The position numbers and the translations under genes were made by a program. A stretch of 64,000 nucleotides of DNA, from the NCBI RefSeq assembly GCF_003591035.1, contig NZ_QYUO01000002.1, positions 1,054,001-1,118,000 on the forward strand, read 5' to 3'. Positions 1-9,187 of this stretch are shown piece by piece (positions within the stretch are counted from its first letter, which is position 1; every line of letters begins with the position of its first letter). The stretch comes from Noviherbaspirillum saxi (GTDB lineage Bacteria > Pseudomonadota > Gammaproteobacteria > Burkholderiales > Burkholderiaceae_D). The notes beneath the pieces were generated by a model. That model was not told where the DNA came from, searched no databases, and saw only the letters and a list, made by a program, of their open reading frames with translations.

Positions 1-81
1 ACGGGCCATTGGGCGCAATTCGAAAGTGCGCCGGAACATAACCGGGTGGTGGCGGAGTTTCTCCAGGCCGCTTCTGCCTAG
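1..81 (+). CDS. Alpha/beta hydrolase, C-terminal fragment (cut by window edge)
   Basis: The first 26 codons of the window form an open frame that ends in TAG and starts with residues TGHWAQFE. Gly-His-Trp followed by a Gln-x-Glu pattern is the catalytic-histidine region at the end of meta-cleavage-product hydrolases. The same region in the gene at 557-1381 reads GHWTQIE, so this is probably a paralogous hydrolase, possibly for another C-C bond substrate. The rest of the gene lies upstream of the window. A lipocalin-like gene starts 20 bp after its stop. Confidence 0.6.
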   Translation, partial: TGHWAQFESAPEHNRVVAEFLQAASA

Positions 82-101
82 CTCATTTCATAGGAATAAC
101 G

Positions 102-560
102 ATGTCGACCACAAACGAATTATGGGGACGATGGCTCGTCGTCTCATGGGAACAGCAATATGCGGACGGTAGGGTGGAGCGGCCGATGGGCGATCAACTG
201 GAAGGCTTCATTGACTACACCAGCGACGGCAACATGACTTGCATGATCAGCCGCAAGGATCGCGCCCGTTTCGAAAAGGGTGGTCAATGGAATGCTCCTG
301 ATGAGGAAAAGGCGCGCGCTTACGACTCCATGCTGTTTTATGCCGGCCGCTACCGTGTGGATGGCCAGACCATTGTCCACATGGTGGATATCAGCCTGTT
401 CCCGAACTGGAAGGGCGGCGAGCAAAAGCGCGAGTTCCAGTTCCAGCCCGACGGCACCCTCGCGCTGCTTGCCCGTCTGGAGCAGGGTACGCCCGAGGCA
501 CGGGTCTCCCGTCTTGTCTGGCGCCGTCATGAATCGAATGAGAAAGGTAACGCAGCATGA
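102..560 (+). CDS. Lipocalin-like domain protein
   Basis: A 152-residue protein with no signal peptide or membrane segment. It opens with a Leu-Trp-Gly-Arg-Trp motif followed by alternating strands, which is the pattern of the small lipocalin-like family (Pfam lipocalin_5 type) often found beside catabolic or secondary-metabolism genes. Members are thought to bind small hydrophobic ligands, but few have a proven role. The stop codon overlaps the start of the next hydrolase (ATGA at 557-560), so the two are translationally coupled and probably act on the same pathway. The family call rests on motif recognition only. Confidence 0.6.
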   Translation: MSTTNELWGRWLVVSWEQQYADGRVERPMGDQLEGFIDYTSDGNMTCMISRKDRARFEKGGQWNAPDEEKARAYDSMLFYAGRYRVDGQTIVHMVDISLFPNWKGGEQKREFQFQPDGTLALLARLEQGTPEARVSRLVWRRHESNEKGNAA

Positions 561-1381
561 GCAATCCGGAAATCGGCAAGACAATACAGTGCGGGGACGT
601 GACGACGAACTACCACGATCTGGGCGAGGGCGACGCAGTCCTGATGTTGCACGGCTCGGGCCCCGGCGTCAGCGCCTGGGCCAACTGGCGCCTGGTGCTG
701 CAACGCCTGCAAAGCGATTTCCGTTTGCTGGCGCCGGACCTCGCGGGCTTCGGCTATACGCAGACGCCGTCCGACATGCCGCTCACCCGGCAAAACTGGC
801 TCGATCAGATGGTGCGCTTCCTCGACGCGATGAAGATCGAACGTGCCCATGTGATCGGCAATTCCTTCGGCGGTTCAATGGCGCTCGCGCTGGCGATCGC
901 CCACCCGGACCGTGTGAACAAGATGGTGTTGATGGGCAGCGTCGGCGTGCCATTCGAGCTGACGCCGGGTCTTGATGCGGTCTGGGGCTACACGCCATCC
1001 GTGGAAAACATGCAGGCGATCATGAAGATCTTTGCCTACGACCAGAACCTGATCGGCGATGCCCTCGTGCGCATGCGTTATGAGGCCTCCATGCGTCCAG
1101 GAATCCAGGACGCGTATGCCAGCATGTTCCCGGCCCCGCGTCAGCGCTGGGTCGAGGCGATGTCCCATTCCGAAGCAAGCATTCGCGCGCTTGCGCACGA
1201 GACGCTGATCGTCCATGGGCGCGAGGACAAGGTGATCCCTCTGTCCAATTCGCTCACGCTGCATCAGTGGATTCTCAACAGCCAGCTGCACGTATTCGGC
1301 AAGTGCGGCCACTGGACCCAGATCGAGCACGAAGCTGCATTCTCGCGCCTGGTCTCGGATTTTTTTCATGAGCAGCGCTGA
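557..1381 (+). CDS. Meta-cleavage-product C-C hydrolase (alpha/beta hydrolase)
   Basis: A 274-residue alpha/beta hydrolase of the DmpD/XylF/BphD group. It hydrolyses the ring-opened product of extradiol dioxygenases to a 2-hydroxydienoate and a carboxylic acid. The nucleophile elbow GNSFGG places Ser103, HGRED places Asp224 and GKCGHW places His252; the oxyanion motif HGSGPG lies near residue 32. Length and motif order are normal. It starts inside the stop codon of the lipocalin-like gene and is followed 23 bp later by the hydratase, so it heads a meta-pathway operon. The exact acyl substrate (semialdehyde or aryl ketone) cannot be read from sequence. Confidence 0.88.
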   Translation: MSNPEIGKTIQCGDVTTNYHDLGEGDAVLMLHGSGPGVSAWANWRLVLQRLQSDFRLLAPDLAGFGYTQTPSDMPLTRQNWLDQMVRFLDAMKIERAHVIGNSFGGSMALALAIAHPDRVNKMVLMGSVGVPFELTPGLDAVWGYTPSVENMQAIMKIFAYDQNLIGDALVRMRYEASMRPGIQDAYASMFPAPRQRWVEAMSHSEASIRALAHETLIVHGREDKVIPLSNSLTLHQWILNSQLHVFGKCGHWTQIEHEAAFSRLVSDFFHEQR

Positions 1382-1404
1382 ACGGCGCATATCGAGGAAC
1401 CATC

Positions 1405-2205
1405 ATGAGTGTTAATCGCCACGCCAATGCGGCGGAAGCTCTGCGCGCCGCCGCGGAATCCGGCCAGTACATCAAACCCTTGACGGAACAGTATCCGGAT
1501 TTAGCTCTTGAGGATGCCTATGCCATTCAACGGATCAATACCGAATATTGTCTTGCCGCAGGTCGCAGACGGGTTGGCTGCAAGATCGGCCTGACTTCCC
1601 CCGCGGTGCAACGGCAGCTCGGGGTGGACCAGCCAGATTTCGGCATCCTGTTCGATGACATGGGCTTTGACGAAGGCTTGCCGATTCCCTTCTCCAAACT
1701 GCATCAGCCCAAGATCGAAGCCGAAGTTGCATTCGTGCTTGGCCGTGACCTGGACATGGAAGAACCGGGACTGGTGGATGTGATGCGTGCGATCGAGTTC
1801 GCCTTGCCTGCACTGGAAATCGTCGGCAGCCGGATTCTCGACTGGAAGATCCGTCTGGTTGACACGGTGGCAGACAATGCATCCTCATCAGGCTACGTGC
1901 TGGGCAGTTCGCCCCGCACCCTCGCGCAACTCGACCTTCGCAACTGCACGATGGCGCTGCAGCGCAACGGTGAGATCGCCTCTTCCGGTAACGGCAGCGC
2001 CTGTATGGGTAATCCCTTGAATGCGGTGGTGTGGCTGGCGCGGACCATGGCGCGCATGGGCGCACCCTTGAAGGCCGGCGAGCTGGTGTTGTCGGGAGCG
2101 CTGGGGCCCATGCTGGAGGTACGCCTCGGCGATGCCTTTGTCGCGGAAATCCAGGGCCTCGGGTCCGTGTCGGCCTTGTTCGACACCGTGCCGGAAGCGC
2201 GTTGA
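1405..2205 (+). CDS. 2-keto-4-pentenoate hydratase
   Basis: A 266-residue member of the MhpD/DmpE/BphH hydratase family (fumarylacetoacetase-like fold). It adds water to 2-hydroxypenta-2,4-dienoate, giving 4-hydroxy-2-oxovalerate for the aldolase two genes downstream. The family signature runs from GCKIGLTS near residue 57 through PKIEAEVAF near residue 100 to the DTVADN region near residue 151, which carry metal and substrate ligands. A Shine-Dalgarno-like GAGGAA lies about 6 bp before the ATG. It sits between the hydrolase and the acetaldehyde dehydrogenase, the canonical order of meta-pathway operons. Confidence 0.92.
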   Translation: MSVNRHANAAEALRAAAESGQYIKPLTEQYPDLALEDAYAIQRINTEYCLAAGRRRVGCKIGLTSPAVQRQLGVDQPDFGILFDDMGFDEGLPIPFSKLHQPKIEAEVAFVLGRDLDMEEPGLVDVMRAIEFALPALEIVGSRILDWKIRLVDTVADNASSSGYVLGSSPRTLAQLDLRNCTMALQRNGEIASSGNGSACMGNPLNAVVWLARTMARMGAPLKAGELVLSGALGPMLEVRLGDAFVAEIQGLGSVSALFDTVPEAR

Positions 2206-2226
2206 CCAGTTAAGGAAATCTTTGTG

Positions 2227-3177
2227 ATGGTTAAAAAAATCAAAGCAGCAATCATCGGCAGCGGCAACATCGGCACGGATCTGATGATCAAGATTCTCCG
2301 CCATGGCCGCAATATCGACATAGCGGCCATGGTCGGTATCGATCCGGCCTCGGACGGCCTTGCTCGTGCCGCGCGCATGAATGTGGCGATTACGCCGGAA
2401 GGCGTCGAGGGCCTGGCCAGGATGCCGGAGTTCAAGGACATTGGCATCGTGTTCGACGCGACCAGTGCATCGGCCCATGTCCGGAACGATGCATTCCTGC
2501 GCGGACTGAAGCCGGAAATCCGCATGGTCGATCTGACGCCGGCGGCCATCGGCCCGTACTGCATTCCGGTGGTGAACGGCGATGCACATCTCGACGCAAT
2601 GAACGTCAACATGGTCACCTGCGGCGGACAGGCCACGATTCCGATGGTCGCGGCCGTGTCGCGGGTCGCCAAGGTCAAATATGGCGAGATCGTCGCCAGC
2701 ATTTCCAGCCGCAGCGCGGGGCTGGGAACGCGCGCCAACATCGACGAGTTCACGGAAACCACATCGAAGGCAATCGAGGTGATCGGAGGCGCGGAACGCG
2801 GCAAGGCCATCATCATCATGAATCCCGCCGAGCCGCCGCTGATCATGCGCGACACGGTCTACACCCTTAGCGAATTCGCCGACGAAGCGGCGATCGCCGA
2901 ATCGGTGGAGAAGATGGCGGCAGCGGTCCAGGCGTATGTGCCCGGTTACCGGCTCAAGCAGCGCGTGCAGTTCGACCGTATCGAGCAGGACCGTCCGATT
3001 CGCATTCCCGGGGTGGGCGACCGCCTGGCCGGCTTGAAGACATCGATCTTTCTCGAGGTCGAAGGCGCTGCCCATTACCTGCCTGCGTACGCGGGCAATC
3101 TCGACATCATGACCAGCGCGGCGCTGCAAACGGCCGAGCGCATGGCCGAGCGTCTGCTTCTCGCGGAAGCGGCATAA
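2227..3177 (+). CDS. Acetaldehyde dehydrogenase (acylating)
   Basis: A 316-residue member of the MhpF/DmpF/BphJ family. It oxidises acetaldehyde (or propanal) to the acyl-CoA with NAD+ and forms a channelling complex with the aldolase encoded next. The N-terminal Rossmann motif GSGNIGTDL and the catalytic cysteine region [10 protein letters not shown] near residue 125 are intact, as is the C-terminal dimer region. An adjacent in-frame GTG at 2224 could also initiate; the ATG was chosen because the AAGGAAA ribosome site then has a better spacing of about 8 bp. The aldolase begins 9 bp after the stop. Confidence 0.94.
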   Translation: MVKKIKAAIIGSGNIGTDLMIKILRHGRNIDIAAMVGIDPASDGLARAARMNVAITPEGVEGLARMPEFKDIGIVFDATSASAHVRNDAFLRGLKPEIRMVDLTPAAIGPYCIPVVNGDAHLDAMNVNMVTCGGQATIPMVAAVSRVAKVKYGEIVASISSRSAGLGTRANIDEFTETTSKAIEVIGGAERGKAIIIMNPAEPPLIMRDTVYTLSEFADEAAIAESVEKMAAAVQAYVPGYRLKQRVQFDRIEQDRPIRIPGVGDRLAGLKTSIFLEVEGAAHYLPAYAGNLDIMTSAALQTAERMAERLLLAEAA

Positions 3178-3186
3178 GGATTTCAG

Positions 3187-4242
3187 ATGAACAAAAAGCT
3201 CTACATTTCCGACGTGACGCTGCGCGATGGCAGCCATGCGGTACGCCATCAGTACAGCGTCGAACAGGCCATGGTCATTGCCAAAGCGCTTGACGAGGCC
3301 AAGGTCGATTCGATCGAAGTCGCCCACGGCGATGGACTGCAAGGAGGCAGCTTCAACTACGGCTTTGGCGCGCACACCGATCTCGAATGGATCGAGGCCG
3401 TGGCCAGCGTCGTCAAGCATGCCAAGATTGCCACGCTGCTGTTGCCGGGCATCGGCACAGTACACGATCTGAAGGCTGCCTATGAGGCCGGCGCGCGCGT
3501 CGTCCGCGTGGCCACGCACTGCACCGAAGCCGATATCTCGAAGCAGCACATCGAATACGCACGCCACCTCGGCATGGAAGCTGTCGGCTTCCTGATGATG
3601 AGCCACATGCAGACGCCGCAGGGTCTGGCCCAGCAGGCCAAGCTGATGGAGAGTTACGGGGCGACCTGCTGCTATGTGGTCGATTCCGGCGGCGCGCTGA
3701 ACATGAACGATGTGCGGGATCGCTTCAAGGCCTTCAAGGACGTGTTGAAACCCGAGACCCAAACCGGGATGCATGCGCACCACAATCTCAGTCTTGGCGT
3801 GGCCAACAGCATCGTTGCGGTCGAGGAAGGGTGTGACCGCATCGACGCCAGCCTGGCCGGCATGGGTGCGGGCGCGGGCAACGCGCCGCTGGAAGTGTTC
3901 ATCGCCGCCGCCGCGCGCATGGGCTGGAATCATGGATGCGATCTGTACAAGTTGATGGATGCGGCCGATGACATCGTGCGTCCGCTGCAGGACCGTCCGG
4001 TTCGCGTCGATCGCGAAACGCTCGCGCTGGGCTACGCCGGGGTGTACAGCAGCTTCCTGCGTCACGCCGAAGCAGCGGCTGGGAAATACGGATTGAAAGC
4101 CGTGGACATACTGGTCGAACTGGGCCGCCGTCGCATGGTCGGCGGGCAGGAAGACATGATCGTGGACGTGGCCCTCGACCTCCTGAAGACGCGCGAGCAA
4201 GAGCGCGTGCACGGCAGTTCCGTTGCAAGTGCAGCCGCGTGA
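3187..4242 (+). CDS. 4-hydroxy-2-oxovalerate aldolase
   Basis: A 351-residue class II pyruvate aldolase of the MhpE/DmpG/BphI family. It splits 4-hydroxy-2-oxovalerate into pyruvate and acetaldehyde and passes the aldehyde to the dehydrogenase encoded just upstream. The N-terminal TLRDGSHA motif supplies the catalytic Arg and a metal-binding Asp. The MHAHHN motif near residue 198 supplies the two metal-binding histidines, and a C-terminal helical communication domain follows. Full length, with AAGGA about 6 bp before the ATG. With the hydrolase, hydratase and dehydrogenase it completes the lower meta pathway. Confidence 0.95.
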   Translation: MNKKLYISDVTLRDGSHAVRHQYSVEQAMVIAKALDEAKVDSIEVAHGDGLQGGSFNYGFGAHTDLEWIEAVASVVKHAKIATLLLPGIGTVHDLKAAYEAGARVVRVATHCTEADISKQHIEYARHLGMEAVGFLMMSHMQTPQGLAQQAKLMESYGATCCYVVDSGGALNMNDVRDRFKAFKDVLKPETQTGMHAHHNLSLGVANSIVAVEEGCDRIDASLAGMGAGAGNAPLEVFIAAAARMGWNHGCDLYKLMDAADDIVRPLQDRPVRVDRETLALGYAGVYSSFLRHAEAAAGKYGLKAVDILVELGRRRMVGGQEDMIVDVALDLLKTREQERVHGSSVASAAA

Positions 4243-4284
4243 ACTTTCGCACGGTGAAATAGAGATAACAAGGAGGAATGACAC

Positions 4285-5421
4285 ATGACTGCAAAGCTGG
4301 ATACGGCATCCATGAAGGTGCTGATCGTTGGCGGCGGCACGGGAGGACAATCCTGCGCGCTGGCCCTCCGCCGGCTCGGAGTGGATGTCGAACTGATCGA
4401 CATCAATACCAAATGGGGCGCCTCGGGTGCCGGGATCACGATCACTGGACCAACCCTGCGCGCGCTGCGTGACCTTGGCGTCTATGACGATGTCGCCGCC
4501 GAGGCGTATGTCGGCGAAGGCATTCGGGTGTGTGACGTGAACGGCAACGTCTTGCGCGAACTGGCCACACCGATGCCTCCGGGCGTCGGTGTGCCGGGCA
4601 GCGGTGGAGTGACCCGCCCGACCCTGCACGGGATTCTGGCGCGCCGCATCAAGGCCGCTGACGTAAAGATTCGCCTGGGCATCACTGTCGATGGCCTGAC
4701 TGAGGAGGCCGATGGCGTGCGCGTCAAGTTCAGCGATGGCAATGTCGGCAAATACGATCTGGTGATCGGCGCGGATGGCCTGTTCTCCCGCGTGCGCGAA
4801 CTCATCATGCCGGATGCCCCCAAGCCAGAATTCACCGGTCAGAACTCCTGGCGCGTGACGGTCGACCGCCCGGCCTCGATCGAACGGCGCACCTACTACC
4901 TTGGCGGTCCGTACAAGGCCGGCTTCACTCCCGTGTCAGCGACCAAGATGTACATGTTCGTGCTGGACAAGTCGCCTCAGATGTATCGCCCGCCCGAAAC
5001 CCTGCACACGGAACTCGCAATCATGCTGAAGGACTACGGCGGCGAGGTCGGCAAGGTGCGCGATGGACTCAATCCGGATTCGGAAATCGTGTACCGTCCA
5101 CTCGAAGCCTTCTACCTGCCGGCTCCGTGGTATCGCGGCCGCGTGCTGCTGGTAGGCGACGCTGCCCACCCGACCACACCGCAACTGGCGTCCGGCGCCG
5201 GGATGGCTGTTGAAGACGGCCTGGTGCTGGCCGAAGAATTGTCCAATGCTACCAACGTGTACGAAGCGTTGTTCATGTTCATGCGTCGGCGTTTCGAGCG
5301 CTGCCGGCTGGTCACCGAGAGCTCGCTGGAAATCGGCCGCCTGGAACAGGCGCGCGCGCCCGTCGAAAAGCAGACGGCGGTGGTCGAACGCGCCTTGCTC
5401 GCGCTGAGCGAGCCGGCCTGA
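4285..5421 (+). CDS. FAD-dependent aromatic monooxygenase (first of three paralogues)
   Basis: A 378-residue class A flavoprotein hydroxylase, similar in layout to salicylate or 3-hydroxybenzoate hydroxylases. The N-terminal dinucleotide fold reads VLIVGGGTGG. The FAD/NADPH motif is GADGLFSRVR near residue 163, and the second FAD motif is LVGDAAHPTTPQ near residue 287. No membrane or signal segment. A strong AAGGAGG lies 8 bp before the ATG. It belongs to the same paralogue family as the genes at 20112-21242 and 33282-34412 but is the most divergent; the other two share GQGxWRAxLPR, where this one has GQNSWRVTVDR. Substrate unknown; presumably a hydroxylated aromatic intermediate. Confidence 0.85.
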   Translation: MTAKLDTASMKVLIVGGGTGGQSCALALRRLGVDVELIDINTKWGASGAGITITGPTLRALRDLGVYDDVAAEAYVGEGIRVCDVNGNVLRELATPMPPGVGVPGSGGVTRPTLHGILARRIKAADVKIRLGITVDGLTEEADGVRVKFSDGNVGKYDLVIGADGLFSRVRELIMPDAPKPEFTGQNSWRVTVDRPASIERRTYYLGGPYKAGFTPVSATKMYMFVLDKSPQMYRPPETLHTELAIMLKDYGGEVGKVRDGLNPDSEIVYRPLEAFYLPAPWYRGRVLLVGDAAHPTTPQLASGAGMAVEDGLVLAEELSNATNVYEALFMFMRRRFERCRLVTESSLEIGRLEQARAPVEKQTAVVERALLALSEPA

Positions 5422-5483
5422 TCGCTCCGGCGGGGCGGTCGAGTTAACAACACAGAAGCCAACACAGAAGCACAGAGACAGTA

Positions 5484-6431
5484 ATGAAACTAATCGTTCA
5501 ATCCGTGACGCCGCGGGCGGAAGGCATCGTCGAACTGGAATTGCGGTCGCCCGAGGGCACGCCGCTGCCGGCTTTTACCGCCGGCGCCCATATCGATCTT
5601 CATCTCGATAACGGCATTACCCGATGCTATTCCCTGGTCAACTCACCGCACGACGTCGAGCGTTACGTCGTCGCCGTCAACAAGGATCCGGCCAGCAAGG
5701 GCGGCTCGCGCTACGTGCACGAGGTCTTGCGGCCCGGCATGTTGCTGCAGGTCGGCGAGCCGAGGAACAATTTCCCCCTGGTCGAAGATGCGCCGATGGT
5801 CGTGTTTTTTGCAGGCGGTATCGGCGTCACCCCGCTATGGTGCATGATCCAGCGTCTGGAAAGCCTGGGACGCCCATGGATGCTGGTGTACGGTGCGCGC
5901 AGCAGAAAGCATTGCGCCTACATGGACGAGATTGGCGCATTGGGCGAACGGCTTCCCGGGCGTATCCGGTTTCATTTCAATGACGAGCACGGCGGTCAGC
6001 CAATGGACCTGAATGCGCTGATCCTGGAAGTACCGGCCGATGCCCATCTGTATTGCTGCGGTCCGACACCGATGCTGGAGGCCTTTGAGCAGGCAACCGC
6101 ATCGCGGCCGGCCGGCACCGCGCACGTGGAGTACTTCGCCGCCAAGCATGCCGCGGCAGTCGGCGGCGGCTACAAGGTGACGCTGGCGCGCCGCAACCGC
6201 ACGCTTGAGGTCGCGCAAGGCAAGTCCATCCTTGACGTCCTGCTCGAATCGGGTGTCGATGTGCCTCATGCCTGCAAGGAAGGGATTTGCGGCGCGTGCC
6301 AGACCACGGTACTGAAGGGCACACCGGATCATCGCGATTCTTATCTGTCGCCCGGCGAAATGAAGAGTGGCAAGACCATCATGATCTGCTGCTCGGGCAG
6401 CAAGTGCGAAGAATTGGTGCTGGATCTCTGA
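5484..6431 (+). CDS. Phthalate-dioxygenase-type reductase (FMN, NAD, 2Fe-2S)
   Basis: A 315-residue PDR/VanB-family reductase that passes electrons from NADH via FMN to a C-terminal plant-type 2Fe-2S centre and on to a Rieske oxygenase. An FMN-binding motif RCYSLVN lies near residue 52, the NAD-binding FFAGGIGVTPL near residue 110, and YCCGPTPML near residue 190. The ferredoxin cysteines are in CKEGICGACQ with the last ligand in the CCSG tail. The natural partner in the window is the dioxygenase at 34543-36443, about 28 kb away. The leader 5443-5475 holds two copies of AACACAGAAGC of no known role. Confidence 0.9.
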   Translation: MKLIVQSVTPRAEGIVELELRSPEGTPLPAFTAGAHIDLHLDNGITRCYSLVNSPHDVERYVVAVNKDPASKGGSRYVHEVLRPGMLLQVGEPRNNFPLVEDAPMVVFFAGGIGVTPLWCMIQRLESLGRPWMLVYGARSRKHCAYMDEIGALGERLPGRIRFHFNDEHGGQPMDLNALILEVPADAHLYCCGPTPMLEAFEQATASRPAGTAHVEYFAAKHAAAVGGGYKVTLARRNRTLEVAQGKSILDVLLESGVDVPHACKEGICGACQTTVLKGTPDHRDSYLSPGEMKSGKTIMICCSGSKCEELVLDL

Positions 6432-6537
6432 GCGGGAAACTGTATTGGCAGGAATGCCGGCGTGCTCTGGAACAAATTGCAGAAGCCGAGCGCGCAATTG
6501 CCGAAATATCGCTCTCACCGCTCTCTACGACGTTGAA

Positions 6538-6567
6538 TTGACTTCCTTTCCTTGAAGAAAATATATT
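6538..6567 (+). promoter_or_regulatory. Candidate sigma-70 promoter of the GGDEF-EAL gene
   Basis: TTGACT at 6538-6543 and TATATT at 6562-6567 each match the vegetative consensus at five of six positions, with an 18 bp spacer. They lie 36 bp before the ATG of the GGDEF-EAL gene, in an AT-rich stretch unlike the neighbouring coding DNA. Sequence match only. Confidence 0.45.
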
Positions 6568-6602
6568 TATAGACAATGGGGTAAGAATTGTATTAGCCCT
6601 TC

Positions 6603-8960
6603 ATGAGTCTAATTCCTCCTATTGCCATTGGAGTCGGCACGATGGGAAGGAAAGGATATCAATTCAGCTCGCAGCGAATTGCCGGCATAACAGCTGGAAT
6701 CTACTTTATCGTCGGAATCCTCTGGATTTTGCTCAGCGATCGAGCGGCCTTACTGCTTGTCACCGATGTCCAGCGCTTGACGACGCTGCAACATTACAAG
6801 GGTTGGATATTCGTAGCGCTGACAACGGTGCTTTTGCATGGGATTGTTACTCGCCTGCTTCGCTCGGTCCAACAAGTCAATAAGCGATTGGTAATCAGCG
6901 AAGAGCGATTTCGCCTGCTTAGCGAGGCCAGTCCCGACGGGATGCTGGTAGCACGTGACGGCTGCCTCGTCTATGCCAATCCGGCAGCGGCCGGTTTACT
7001 TGGCGCTGACAGTCCAAAGACGCTGGTCGGCCGAAAAACCGTTGATTTCATCACACCGGAATCTCTTGATGCCGTCATGGAGGTTCGGTCGCAGCTCGTC
7101 GAACTCGGTCAAAAAACTCCCTTGCACGAAATACAGATGCGACGTCTTGACGGCATGCTGATTCCGGTTCAGGTGACCTGTGTCAAGTCTGTGTGGGAGG
7201 GCGAACCTGCCGTTCAGCTCATGTTGAGGGATATTTCCGAAATACGGCAAGCAGAGAAAAAGTTGCGACGCCTGAGCGAGCGCCTGCAACTGGCAATCGA
7301 GGGAACCGGCGAGGGGATATGGGACTGGGACATAGGACGTAACGAGTACACCTTATCAGGGGGCATTTCACATGTACTCAGCAAAGACGCGGTCCTGCAA
7401 GGCAAAGGCAGCGACTGGACAAGTCTGATCCATCCCGACGATCGGGTGCGGGTATCCAAGGAATTCAAGTCAACACTGAGCGGAAGTTCGCCCATGTTTG
7501 GATGCGAGTATCGTCTGCGCATGCATGATGGCAACTGGAAATGGGTCTGGGTGAGAGGCGTGGTTGTCGACCGCGATCCGGATGGCAAAGCTCTGATGGC
7601 GACCGGCACCTTGACCGACATTTCGGTGCGCAAGGATTCGGATGAAATGGTGTGGCGCCACGCCAATCTCGATGCACTCACCACACTCCCGAATCGCCGC
7701 CTGTTCCTCGAACGTCTTGATCTCGAATTGCAAAAGAACAGGCGCACCGCTAATCGCCTGGCGTTATTGTTCATCGATCTGGATGGCTTCAAGCAAGTCA
7801 ACGACATGTTCGGACATGATGCAGGTGATCTGCTCCTTATGGAGGCGGGGCGTCGGTTAAAAGGAGGTACGCGGAATACCGACCTGGTTGCCCGATTAGG
7901 TGGCGATGAATTTGCTGTCATGCTGACTGAGCTGCATGACTCGGATCATCTGGAAATCGTCTGCCAGCATATATTGGCGAGCCTTGCAGAGCCCTTTCAA
8001 TTAAGTCATGAGATCGGCTACGTCACAGGCAGCATTGGCATTAGCATGTCCCCGCTTGATGCCCTTGGAGCAGAGGAATTGATTCGTAAGGCAGACCAGG
8101 CCATGTATGCAGCCAAGCGTGCCGGGAAAAATCAATTTCGATACTTTACCCAAGAGATGGATCAGCGTGCCCATCTGCGCCTGCAGATTAGCAATGACTT
8201 GCGCTATGCAATGCGTAATCGGCAACTGAGCATTTATTACCAGCCGGTTGTCGATCTTAGCGATGGCCGGATTGTGAAGGCTGAAGCACTACTGCGCTGG
8301 TTCCATCCCACCCTTGGCAGTATTGAGCCAGCCAGTTTTGTTCCTATTGCAGAGGAATCGGGGTTGATCCAGCCCATTGGGAACTGGGTGTTCAGGGAGG
8401 CAGCGCAGTACGGTCAACGATGCTGCGATCAGCTACACATGCCATTTCAGATAAGTATCAACAAATCCCCGGTTCAATTCATGTCGGCAGAAGGTGACGG
8501 TGATTGGCTTGCCTATTTGACAGTGCATGGCATTCCGGCAAACCTGATTGCAATCGAGATCACTGAAGGCGTCTTGCTGCAGGCAGCATCCACGGTCACG
8601 GACATGTTGCATGCATATCGTAAAGCTGGCATCCAGATGGCGCTGGATGATTTCGGCACTGGCTATGCTTCATTGTCCTATTTGCAGAAGTTTCAAATTG
8701 ACCTGGTAAAGATCGATCAGTCCTTTGTGCAGAATATGACGGTCGATCCCAGTAGCCGGACTATCGCGGAAACCATCATCGTCATGGCGCATAAACTCGG
8801 CAAGCGAGTCGTCGCCGAGGGAATCGAGACGAAGGACCAACTGCAATGTCTCATGGCGGCCGGCTGTGACTACGGCCAGGGATATTTATTCTCAGGTCCA
8901 TTGCCGGCGGAAGATTTCACGCGCATGCTGGCTCGGTCGTCATGTGTGCGGATTCATTAA
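6603..8960 (+). CDS. Membrane PAS-GGDEF-EAL cyclic-di-GMP protein
   Basis: A 785-residue signalling protein. Two hydrophobic segments at about residues 26-47 and 68-85 anchor it in the inner membrane. Two PAS domains follow at about 100-220 and 225-345, then GGDEF at about 350-510 and EAL at about 525-775. The cyclase motif GGDEF (433-437) is intact and an inhibitory RNTD site (424-427) sits five residues before it. The EAL signature (561-563) and the DDFGTGYASL loop are also intact, so both synthesis and hydrolysis of cyclic-di-GMP are possible. Met14 is an alternative start. It stands alone between the catabolic operon and the protease island. Confidence 0.92.
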   Translation: MSLIPPIAIGVGTMGRKGYQFSSQRIAGITAGIYFIVGILWILLSDRAALLLVTDVQRLTTLQHYKGWIFVALTTVLLHGIVTRLLRSVQQVNKRLVISEERFRLLSEASPDGMLVARDGCLVYANPAAAGLLGADSPKTLVGRKTVDFITPESLDAVMEVRSQLVELGQKTPLHEIQMRRLDGMLIPVQVTCVKSVWEGEPAVQLMLRDISEIRQAEKKLRRLSERLQLAIEGTGEGIWDWDIGRNEYTLSGGISHVLSKDAVLQGKGSDWTSLIHPDDRVRVSKEFKSTLSGSSPMFGCEYRLRMHDGNWKWVWVRGVVVDRDPDGKALMATGTLTDISVRKDSDEMVWRHANLDALTTLPNRRLFLERLDLELQKNRRTANRLALLFIDLDGFKQVNDMFGHDAGDLLLMEAGRRLKGGTRNTDLVARLGGDEFAVMLTELHDSDHLEIVCQHILASLAEPFQLSHEIGYVTGSIGISMSPLDALGAEELIRKADQAMYAAKRAGKNQFRYFTQEMDQRAHLRLQISNDLRYAMRNRQLSIYYQPVVDLSDGRIVKAEALLRWFHPTLGSIEPASFVPIAEESGLIQPIGNWVFREAAQYGQRCCDQLHMPFQISINKSPVQFMSAEGDGDWLAYLTVHGIPANLIAIEITEGVLLQAASTVTDMLHAYRKAGIQMALDDFGTGYASLSYLQKFQIDLVKIDQSFVQNMTVDPSSRTIAETIIVMAHKLGKRVVAEGIETKDQLQCLMAAGCDYGQGYLFSGPLPAEDFTRMLARSSCVRIH

Positions 8961-9187
8961 AGCGACAGGCCTCGTTCCATGGTGGCCGATCTTCGTTACA
9001 AGCACTTAACACATCACGACATCAATTGCATTTCCTTCGCGAGTAAAAAAAATACCTTGCTTAAACCCTGCGAATTTTGACAGGGGCCGGCTTTGTTTAA
9101 TCTCAAACGCGACAAGCCACAGGAGCATAAATTGTGAACACCGCGCGCGTAACCAGAAGTTAAAACTCTCCTTTACGTGAGGAAGCC

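Noticed and set aside
1888..4629. A 913-codon open frame on the minus strand
   Set aside because: It lies exactly antisense to the hydratase, dehydrogenase and aldolase genes, has no recognisable domains and no ribosome site. It is a by-product of GC-rich codon use.
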